The notes beneath the pieces were generated by a model. The model searched no databases. It was not told where the DNA came from and saw only the letters and a list, made by a program, of their open reading frames with translations. The translations under genes were made by a program, and so were the position numbers. A stretch of DNA of 5,027 nucleotides from Acidimicrobiia bacterium (GTDB taxonomy: Bacteria; Actinomycetota; Acidimicrobiia; Acidimicrobiales; Acidimicrobilacustridaceae): assembly GCA_016462055.1 (NCBI GenBank), contig JAEMTX010000105.1, positions 1,380-6,406 on the forward strand. The letters run 5' to 3'. Shown here in pieces: positions 1 through 5,027 of the stretch (positions within the stretch are counted from its first letter, which is position 1; each line of letters opens with the position of its first letter).

Positions 1-1076
1 GGGGTGAGCATCGCCTGGAACAACGCAGCATCGCCGACACCATCGCCGGTATCGATGTCGCCAATGCCCAAGTTGTAGGCATCGGCATGTGCGGTGCCGG
101 CAACTTCCCACGTGCGAATTAGGTCGGTGTCGGGTTGGCGAGCACCGATGAAGTTGAGGCCCTTGCCCAGTAGGTCGGTTTCTGAAAGGAACTGCAGAAC
201 GGGAACCTTGAGATCAGTTCGGATGCGCTGATCGGCGGGCATCTTCACATCAACATTGAGCGCCGCTCCCGATGTCCCGCGACTGTGAATGAGATAGCCA
301 TCCCAAATGTCCGTCTTCGGACCAATTGCGTTGACATAGGTCGTGAGTCGGAATGCAGACTGCGATTCGCCAATGGAAATGACTCGCTCGGGCTTCAGGC
401 CGCCGAGCAGCACGTCGTTCGCGAACCAGGCAGCCGCGCCGGTTTGTGTGTACATGTCATAGGAGTACTGATCGCCAGGATGCACAAGCGATCCGTAACG
501 TCCCGGATCAGCGGCTTTGAGCGTGAACCCGGCAACGAGGCCCATTGATGGTCCGCCATCGATGCCAACGACCTGCGCCGACAAACCAACCCACGCGTAA
601 CCCTGGCGGATCAGTTCAACGTGTGTGTAGGTCCAGTCCGGCGCAGCATCGAGACCGCCCGAAACGTTCAACCACTCAACGATGACGTTGCCGTTGAACT
701 TGGCCGGGTCAGTTGGACGGCGAACGAGGGCACGGGTCTTGTACGCAGCTGTTGTTGCTGGTTCAACGTTCCAATTTCCATCAACAGTTAAGGCTTCGGC
801 CGACTGGTATGCCGTCGCAGTTCCGCTGATGAAGAACTCCGTCTGTTCGTAACCCGCGGCGGCAAGGTCAGTAGTGGCCTGAGCAATGAACGCCTTACCT
901 CCACCCCCCGTTGCAGGAACAACCGTTGGCACAGTTACCGAATCACGCAATGGAGGCGAAGGTGCAATCACTTTGGGACCTTTCGACGACGACGAACTCT
1001 TCGATGAACAGCCCACAAGCCCAACCCCCAAGAACGTGACGACTAGCAGAGCACCCAATCGTTGCCAGGTTTTCAT
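1..1076 (-). CDS. Secreted alpha/beta-hydrolase domain lipoprotein (Abhydrolase_10 type), 3' end cut by window edge
   Basis: Predicted exported hydrolase, probably an esterase; the substrate is unknown. The frame is open from the ATG at 1076 to base 1, giving 358 residues without a stop; the C-terminus lies outside the window. The N-terminus is a short signal peptide (MKTWQR, then a hydrophobic run to about residue 20) with a good lipobox, LVGC, placing the acylated Cys at residue 23, followed by a Ser-rich linker. The catalytic domain has the nucleophile elbow GESQS (Ser238), an acidic segment SETD (about residues 298-301) and GTAHAD with His330, a plausible Ser-Asp/Glu-His triad. Family stretches FNGNVIVEWLNV and APDWTY are present. 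It is clearly paralogous to the hydrolase just upstream on the same strand, with more than half of residues identical by eye across the core. The 36-bp gap suggests co-transcription. The chosen ATG is preceded by the purine stretch GAAAGAGA; an in-frame ATG at 1091 would add five residues but has no visible ribosome site. Family call is firm; specificity is not. Confidence 0.88.
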   Translation of the reverse strand, partial: MKTWQRLGALLVVTFLGVGLVGCSSKSSSSSKGPKVIAPSPPLRDSVTVPTVVPATGGGGKAFIAQATTDLAAAGYEQTEFFISGTATAYQSAEALTVDGNWNVEPATTAAYKTRALVRRPTDPAKFNGNVIVEWLNVSGGLDAAPDWTYTHVELIRQGYAWVGLSAQVVGIDGGPSMGLVAGFTLKAADPGRYGSLVHPGDQYSYDMYTQTGAAAWFANDVLLGGLKPERVISIGESQSAFRLTTYVNAIGPKTDIWDGYLIHSRGTSGAALNVDVKMPADQRIRTDLKVPVLQFLSETDLLGKGLNFIGARQPDTDLIRTWEVAGTAHADAYNLGIGDIDTGDGVGDAALFQAMLT

Positions 1077-1112
1077 TTGTGTCTCTTTCATTGGGGGCGC
1101 CGAAACGACTGA

Positions 1113-2672
1113 TTACTGCAGAACCTTTGAAGCTTTCGCCGCGGCGATCAAATGTTCAACGTCGTCGTTGAGAATGGCCCCAGCTTTGGCGGCGATCTTC
1201 GTCGCCTCGCTGAACTTGGTGACGAAAGCATCGTGGGTTGCGTATTTCGTGGTGAGCGCAGCCGAGGTCAATGGAGCCGTGCCACCAAACAATGAACAGA
1301 AGGCGTTGCCTTTCTGTCCTAATCCGGTCAACACGGCGATCGGAACATCGACATGTGGCGTTCGGATGCCGCCCTTTGCAATTCCCAGTTCATCGAGGTT
1401 GTAACCGGTACCGGCGGCATCCACCTGGAGTTGCGGTTGCGACACCGGAACCTGGTTCTTCGTGATCCAGAGATTGAGGTCACGCAGTGCGGCGCGAAGA
1501 ATGTAGGTGTGAGGCCCAGTGTTGATTCCGTCAGCACACGTAATGAGGTTGTTGTACACACTCTTCGGCGGGGCGAGCATCGAATTGAAATACGTGATGT
1601 CGTTCTTGCCATCGCCGGTATCAAACCCACCGCCACCGAGGTTGTAGTAGTCGGCGTGCGCAGTTCCGGTGGCTTCCCAACCGCGGAACATATCGGTATC
1701 GGGCTGGCGAGCTTTGACATAGCCCCTCGCACCAGCAACGTCGGTCTCGGAACTAAAGGTCAACACGGGTTTACCGAGATCGGTTCGAATAGTTGTTCCA
1801 AGCGGTGGAGTCATCGCCGGCAATGGATCTACCGACAGCGCCGCGGCGTTTCCACTTCGACTGTGAATGAAATAGCCATCAAAAACTTTGGCTGTCTGTG
1901 CAACTGCATCGACATAGGTGGTGAGGCGGCTCGCCGACTGTGACTCACCCATTCCGATGACGTTCTTGACCTTCAGATCTCCGAGCACCGTTGAACTGTT
2001 TCGACGCACCGCGGCGCCAGCTTGGCTGAAGATGTCATAGGAGTAGTTGTCGCCAGGATGTGACAGTGAGGAATAGCGCGCAGGGTCGAATGACTTCAGA
2101 ACGCGATCGACACCCAACGACATGCCGCCGCCTTCAATGCCAACTCTCTGAGCGGAAACTCCAACCCAGGCGAATCCCGATCGAATGATTTCCGGCGCCA
2201 TGTAGGTCCAGTCCGGAGCGGTATCGAGACCAGCGGTGACATTGAGCCATTCAACAATGACTGTGCCGTTGAACTTCTTCGAATCGCTCGGACGACGAAC
2301 CACCATTCGGGACGCATACGGTGCTGTTCCTGCGGCGCGGGTCGTCCACATTCCGTCTGCCGTTAATGGCGCGTCGCTGGTGTACGCAGTCGCATCGCCA
2401 GAGAAGAAGTATTCGTCTTCTTGATAGCCAACAGTTTTGAGGTCGAACACGCTTGGCTGCTCGCCATCCTGCGGAGGCGACGGCGCAACCACTACAAAAC
2501 CTTTGCCGCCAGTCACTGGTCCCTTGATTGTTGCTTCAGCAACTGGACTCGAAAACACCGTCGTGGTCGTCGAGGACGAACCGTTTGACGATGAACAGGC
2601 TGAAGCGGTCGCTCCAAGCACCACGACCGCAACAACTCCTGCCAAAAAACGCAAAGAAGACTCGTAACGCAT
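1113..2672 (-). CDS. Secreted alpha/beta-hydrolase domain protein (Abhydrolase_10 type), probable lipoprotein
   Basis: Complete 519-residue predicted exported hydrolase, first gene of a likely two-gene operon with its paralogue downstream. The N-terminus (MRYESSLRF, then a Val/Ala-rich hydrophobic core) ends in TASAC, with Cys26 followed by a Ser/Thr linker (SSSNGSSSTTTT). Position -3 is Ala instead of the usual Leu, so cleavage by signal peptidase I at the ASA site is an alternative to lipidation. The catalytic domain shows GESQS (Ser244), SETD (about 308-311) and GTAHAD (His339), a likely triad, plus family stretches EWLNV, APDWTY, IHSRSG, ARQPDTD and, near the C-terminus, GIRTPHVDVP. Length fits the family, usually around 450-600 residues. 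I chose the ATG at 2672 because a G6 tract sits four bases upstream and the signal peptide then begins properly. The ATG at 2699 would add nine charged or polar residues before it. Substrate is unknown; an ester is most likely from the fold. Confidence 0.9.
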   Translation of the reverse strand: MRYESSLRFLAGVVAVVVLGATASACSSSNGSSSTTTTVFSSPVAEATIKGPVTGGKGFVVVAPSPPQDGEQPSVFDLKTVGYQEDEYFFSGDATAYTSDAPLTADGMWTTRAAGTAPYASRMVVRRPSDSKKFNGTVIVEWLNVTAGLDTAPDWTYMAPEIIRSGFAWVGVSAQRVGIEGGGMSLGVDRVLKSFDPARYSSLSHPGDNYSYDIFSQAGAAVRRNSSTVLGDLKVKNVIGMGESQSASRLTTYVDAVAQTAKVFDGYFIHSRSGNAAALSVDPLPAMTPPLGTTIRTDLGKPVLTFSSETDVAGARGYVKARQPDTDMFRGWEATGTAHADYYNLGGGGFDTGDGKNDITYFNSMLAPPKSVYNNLITCADGINTGPHTYILRAALRDLNLWITKNQVPVSQPQLQVDAAGTGYNLDELGIAKGGIRTPHVDVPIAVLTGLGQKGNAFCSLFGGTAPLTSAALTTKYATHDAFVTKFSEATKIAAKAGAILNDDVEHLIAAAKASKVLQ

Positions 2673-2676
2673 TGTT

Positions 2677-2682
2677 CCCCCC
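2677..2682 (-). promoter_or_regulatory. Candidate ribosome binding site of the upstream hydrolase gene
   Basis: On the minus strand a GGGGGGAA stretch ends just before the ATG at 2672, with four bases between the G tract and the start codon. It resembles a degenerate Shine-Dalgarno site and supports this start over the in-frame ATG at 2699, which has no such site. The spacing is slightly short, so confidence is moderate. Confidence 0.45.
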
Positions 2683-2683
2683 G

Positions 2684-2697
2684 GATCACTTTTGATC
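2684..2697. promoter_or_regulatory. Small inverted repeat in the divergent promoter region (possible operator)
   Basis: The sequence GATCACTTTTGATC has 5-bp arms (GATCA / TGATC) around a 4-base spacer. It overlaps a perfect 8-bp palindrome, TTGATCAA, at 2692-2699. It lies between the divergent starts of the hydrolase and cupin genes and just upstream of the hydrolase ribosome site, a position where a repressor could act. The arms are short and could arise by chance, and no regulator gene is visible in the window. Confidence 0.22.
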
Positions 2698-2745
2698 AAC
2701 GTCCAGATCTTTCCACAGGCTCAGCCTTGGATGTCGTCTCAAGCG

Positions 2746-2751
2746 TACGAT
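2746..2751 (+). promoter_or_regulatory. Candidate -10 element for a leaderless bicupin transcript
   Basis: TACGAT matches the actinobacterial TANNNT -10 pattern and ends six bases before the GTG at 2758. That is the spacing expected if transcription begins at the first base of the start codon, giving a leaderless mRNA. No clear -35 is seen at the usual distance; the nearest TTG-containing hexamer (TTGGAT, 2727-2732) is only 13 bp away. Actinobacterial promoters often lack a strong -35. The call rests on spacing and on the protein start fitting the cupin repeat. Confidence 0.4.
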
Positions 2752-2757
2752 CGTGCG

Positions 2758-3720
2758 GTGAGTCAAACCTTCGTGCGTCGGGTAGTCACGGGCATTGACG
2801 ACACTGGGCGTCACGTCATTACGAGCGATGGCGCGGCACCCAACACCATTGAGACCGACACCGTTGCGGTTAGTGAAGTGTTGTGGATTGACGGGCCGCT
2901 GCTTTCGACCGCCGATTCTCCCGACAAGCCCAATTCTGGATTCGCACTTGAGCCGCCACCGGGTGGAGCCAGCGCACGCATTATCCGGATGCCTGGGATT
3001 CCTGATGGCGCCGATCCCGACACCACATGGCTACGCGTTGCTGGTGATGACGCCGATACGCCCGGCATGCACGCCACCGACACGCTTGATCTCATGGTTG
3101 TACTCGAGGGTTCCGTAGTGATGGGACTTGAAGATGGAGAACGCACTATCGGGCCAGGCGAGTTTGTGATTCAGCGCGGAACCTTGCACCGATGGCGACC
3201 GGCCGACGAACACGGTTGGACCTATTTCGTCGCGATGCTTCGCCCTGATGTCAACGCGAACGCCGACATCGTCGGTACAAAGCCTGCGACAGCCGGGGAT
3301 AAACCAATTCGTCGCGTCGTGACAGGTTCGTCCGTTGTTGATGGTGGTGCGGCCGACGCGGTGTCATCACTCACCACAACCATGACCGATCTTTGGCATA
3401 CCGGCGGCCCGCTGCAATCGGTTGAACAAGGAGGCGATCCTGCTGGCCCGTGGTCGCTTGTTCCGCCATCCGGCGGCTTGTGGTTCCGCCTTGTTGAACT
3501 CACTCCCGCGCCGCCCTCCGAAGAAGGTTGGCATGTCACACCGACAGTCGATGTCGATGTCGTTTTGCACGGCCGCGTGTTGCTTGAACTGCCCGACGGC
3601 GTGCAGACCGAACTCGGTCCCGGTGATGTTGTGATTCAGCGAGGAACGAATCACCGTTGGACTGCGGTTGGCGACGAACAGTTCGCGATGGCGTCAGTGA
3701 TGATTGACGCCTCTCAGTAA
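2758..3720 (+). CDS. Two-domain cupin protein (bicupin from internal duplication), substrate unknown
   Basis: A 320-residue, soluble, probably cytoplasmic protein with two cupin units, each opening with the same RRVVTG motif (about residues 7 and 185). Repeat 1 carries MHATDTLD (His105, Thr107, Asp111), then VLEG and QRGTLHRW (His144). Repeat 2 carries WHVTPTVD (His259, Thr261, Asp265), then VLHG and QRGTNHRW (His299). These align with cupin motif 1, G(X)5HXH(X)3-4E(X)6G, but in both units the second His is Thr and the Glu is Asp, while the motif 2 His is kept. Metal binding by two His plus an acid is possible, not proven. No signal peptide is visible. I chose GTG 2758 because it lies six bases after a -10-like TACGAT and starts the protein just before repeat 1. 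A TTG at 2692 and an ATG at 2731 are in-frame alternatives without clear ribosome sites. The gene is divergent from the hydrolase operon and convergent with the sulfatase. An enzymatic or binding role cannot be assigned. Confidence 0.8.
   Translation: MSQTFVRRVVTGIDDTGRHVITSDGAAPNTIETDTVAVSEVLWIDGPLLSTADSPDKPNSGFALEPPPGGASARIIRMPGIPDGADPDTTWLRVAGDDADTPGMHATDTLDLMVVLEGSVVMGLEDGERTIGPGEFVIQRGTLHRWRPADEHGWTYFVAMLRPDVNANADIVGTKPATAGDKPIRRVVTGSSVVDGGAADAVSSLTTTMTDLWHTGGPLQSVEQGGDPAGPWSLVPPSGGLWFRLVELTPAPPSEEGWHVTPTVDVDVVLHGRVLLELPDGVQTELGPGDVVIQRGTNHRWTAVGDEQFAMASVMIDASQ
3690..3711. terminator. Stem-loop at the 3' end of the bicupin gene, possible bidirectional terminator
   Basis: GGCGTCAGT and ATTGACGCC form a 9-bp stem containing one G-U pair, closed by a GATG loop. 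It sits within the last codons of the cupin gene, ending seven bases before the stop codon's first base region, and about 48 bases beyond the stop of the convergent sulfatase gene. No T-rich run follows on either strand, so it is not a classical intrinsic terminator. It could still end transcription or protect a 3' end, since the 38-bp gap between the two convergent genes shows no other hairpin. Confidence 0.33.
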
Positions 3721-3752
3721 CAATTGTCTGCGATTGCTAACGGATCAGTAAC
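3714..3752. repeat. Direct repeat TCAGTAAC flanking the convergent gene junction
   Basis: The octamer TCAGTAAC occurs at 3714-3721, covering the cupin stop codon, and again at 3745-3752, just past the sulfatase stop. The 38-bp gap between the two genes (3721-3758) holds nothing else recognisable. The repeat is short and may be chance. Confidence 0.25.
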
Positions 3753-3758
3753 GAGCCA

Positions 3759-5027
3759 TCAGGGCAGCACGATCGAGAACTTCGGGTCGGGTGGATCGAG
3801 CAATGCGCGAATCGAGTCAAGCCTGCTCAGGTCGCCTTCAGCTGTAGCGATGCCCTGTTCAACCAACGCCTCGAGTGTCACTACTCCGACGATAAGCAGA
3901 AGTAGTTGCGAACGCGGAATAGTCACTGACAAGACCGCATCATCAGCGTGTCGATTCGCAACATTCGACAGCACCCCATTTTCGAGACGAAGTAAATGGC
4001 GTTCGCCTGTCTCGGCAATCGTCCAATTGATAGCGAACTGATGCTCAGACGCTTTGATTCCATCGATTCGAATAGCGACCGCATCGAACACCTGCGTCAC
4101 GGAAATATGTGCCATGAGTGCAAGCGCGTTCTGGCCTGTAGGACCAGCAACCTCGATGCCTCGCAACTCTTGCGCGCCGGTGAGGAAGAAATTCCGCCAC
4201 GTGGCGTTCTCTTGTGCGTAACCCATTTGCGTGTAGGTGCGAGCGAGTAGCTCGCGCGCTTCCATATTCGTTGGATCGGCGAACACAACATGGTTCACGA
4301 CTTCAGCCACCCAGCGATAGTCGCCTTCCTCATAGGACAGTTCCGCCTTTGCCAGCACGGCATCGGCACCACCCATGAACTCGACATATCGATCAGCAGC
4401 TTTCTCGGGTGGGTGCGGCCACAGGTGCGCAGGGTTTCCATCGAACCAACCCATGTATCGCTGATAAACGGCTTTCACGTTGTGACTTACTGATCCGTAG
4501 TAGCCACGGCAATGCCACGAAGACGCGAGCGTGGGCGGAAGTTCAATCATCTCCGCAATTTCTGCGCCGGTAAACCCGCGATTGAGATACCGAAGCGTCT
4601 GATCGTTTAGGTAGGCGTAGAGATCGCGCTGTTTCGATAGGTAGTCGACAATGTTGTCGGTTCCCCATGTTGGCCAGTGATGTGATGCAAACGAAACATC
4701 ACTGTCAGCAGCGAACATCGCAATGCTTTCATCGATGAAACCGGCCCATGCATGCGCATCACGTACAAGCGCTCCACGCAGCGTCACGACGTTGTGCAAG
4801 TTGTGTGTTGCGTTCTCGGCCATGCACAACGCGCGAAAATCGGGGAAATAAAAGTTCATTTCCGCCGGGGCTTCGGTGCCTGGTGTCATCTGAAACACAA
4901 CGCGCACGCCGTCGAGCACAAGTTCCTGACCGGTGTGCGTGATATCGATCGTCGGTGGCAGTAATGACAACGTGCCGTTCGACGGAAACGGACCTAGACC
5001 ACACGTCATCTGACCTTCTGGACCGCG
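3759..5027 (-). CDS. Alkyl/aryl sulfatase (SdsA1/BDS1-like metallo-beta-lactamase fold), N-terminus cut by window edge
   Basis: C-terminal 422 residues of a zinc-dependent sulfatase that hydrolyses alkyl sulfates, such as dodecyl sulfate, to alcohol and sulfate. The frame stays open to the right edge (RGPEGQ precedes the first Met at 5009), so that Met is internal; family members run about 630-670 residues. Counting from that Met, the end of the metallo-beta-lactamase domain has PGTEAPAEM (Glu46, Glu50), CMAENATHNLHN (Glu65) and FASHHWPTWG (His110/His111), corresponding to the later metal and active-site residues of SdsA1. The HxHxDH motif should lie off-window. The dimerisation domain (about 120-285) includes RGYYGSVSHNVKAVYQRYMG, GWFDGNPAHLW, NHVVFADP and LTGAQELRG. 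The SCP2-like domain, probably for hydrophobic substrate, fills about 290-416. All three parts look intact up to the TGA at 3761-3759. A signal peptide cannot be judged. A secondary-alkyl sulfatase of the Pisa1 kind is an alternative specificity. It is convergent with the bicupin, 38 bp apart. Confidence 0.95.
   Translation of the reverse strand, partial: RGPEGQMTCGLGPFPSNGTLSLLPPTIDITHTGQELVLDGVRVVFQMTPGTEAPAEMNFYFPDFRALCMAENATHNLHNVVTLRGALVRDAHAWAGFIDESIAMFAADSDVSFASHHWPTWGTDNIVDYLSKQRDLYAYLNDQTLRYLNRGFTGAEIAEMIELPPTLASSWHCRGYYGSVSHNVKAVYQRYMGWFDGNPAHLWPHPPEKAADRYVEFMGGADAVLAKAELSYEEGDYRWVAEVVNHVVFADPTNMEARELLARTYTQMGYAQENATWRNFFLTGAQELRGIEVAGPTGQNALALMAHISVTQVFDAVAIRIDGIKASEHQFAINWTIAETGERHLLRLENGVLSNVANRHADDAVLSVTIPRSQLLLLIVGVVTLEALVEQGIATAEGDLSRLDSIRALLDPPDPKFSIVLP

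Noticed and set aside
886..1404. A 172-codon plus-strand open frame spanning the junction of the two hydrolase genes
   Set aside because: It lies antisense to two well-supported genes, covers their intergenic gap, and its translation shows no recognisable domain. It is a shadow of the minus-strand coding.
1353..1943. A 196-codon plus-strand open frame
   Set aside because: Fully antisense to the hydrolase catalytic domain, including the codons of GESQS and GTAHAD surroundings, with no family resemblance of its own.
2742..2766. Minus-strand promoter made of TTGACT (2761-2766) and TACGCT (2742-2747) for the hydrolase operon
   Set aside because: Both hexamers look good alone, but the spacer is only 13 bp, well short of the usual 16-18 bp.
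3724..4041. A 105-codon plus-strand open frame after the bicupin
   Set aside because: It is antisense to the SCP2-like domain of the sulfatase, begins without a ribosome site, and has no recognisable motif.
3759..5009. Treating the Met at 5009 as the true start of a short, 416-residue sulfatase lacking the metallo-beta-lactamase core
   Set aside because: The frame is open through the window edge (RGPEGQ upstream), and the sequence begins inside a conserved part of the family, so it is a truncated view of a longer gene.
1..5027. CRISPR arrays, tRNA or rRNA genes, insertion sequences, phage or defence genes
   Set aside because: No regularly spaced repeats, tRNA-like folds, transposase motifs or terminal inverted repeats were seen; the window is almost fully accounted for by four metabolic genes.

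Overview
The window looks like part of a chromosome from an actinobacterium, possibly an Acidimicrobiia-type aquatic lineage. This is inferred from moderately high GC, dense coding, Ser/Thr-rich linkers after lipoprotein-type signal peptides, weak Shine-Dalgarno sites and one apparently leaderless GTG start. No rRNA or other taxonomic marker is present, so the placement is tentative.

There are four genes and almost no spare DNA. On the minus strand, 2672 to 1113 encodes a complete secreted alpha/beta-hydrolase of the Abhydrolase_10 type. It is followed 36 bp downstream by a second, paralogous hydrolase (1076 to 1) that runs off the left edge. The two are a tandem duplication in a likely operon and share the nucleophile-elbow sequence GESQS. 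Divergently, 2758-3720 encodes a two-domain cupin made of an internal duplication. The 85 bp between the divergent starts holds a candidate -10 element for the cupin and a small inverted repeat. Convergent to the cupin, 5027 to 3759 on the minus strand is the C-terminal two thirds of an SdsA1-like alkyl/aryl sulfatase that enters from the right edge. It comprises the end of the metallo-beta-lactamase domain, the dimerisation domain and the SCP2-like C-terminal domain. A 9-bp stem-loop lies in the last codons of the cupin gene, near this convergent junction.

Functionally, the set suggests hydrolysis of external esters and sulfate esters: exported ester-type hydrolases plus an enzyme that releases sulfate from alkyl sulfates. 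The cupin has no predictable substrate. A joint pathway is inference from proximity only, because the genes lie on three transcription units. I found no convincing new system. The points most worth a second look are the duplicated hydrolases, the leaderless cupin start and the repeated, atypical metal site of the cupin. No gene-free stretch exceeds about 90 bp.
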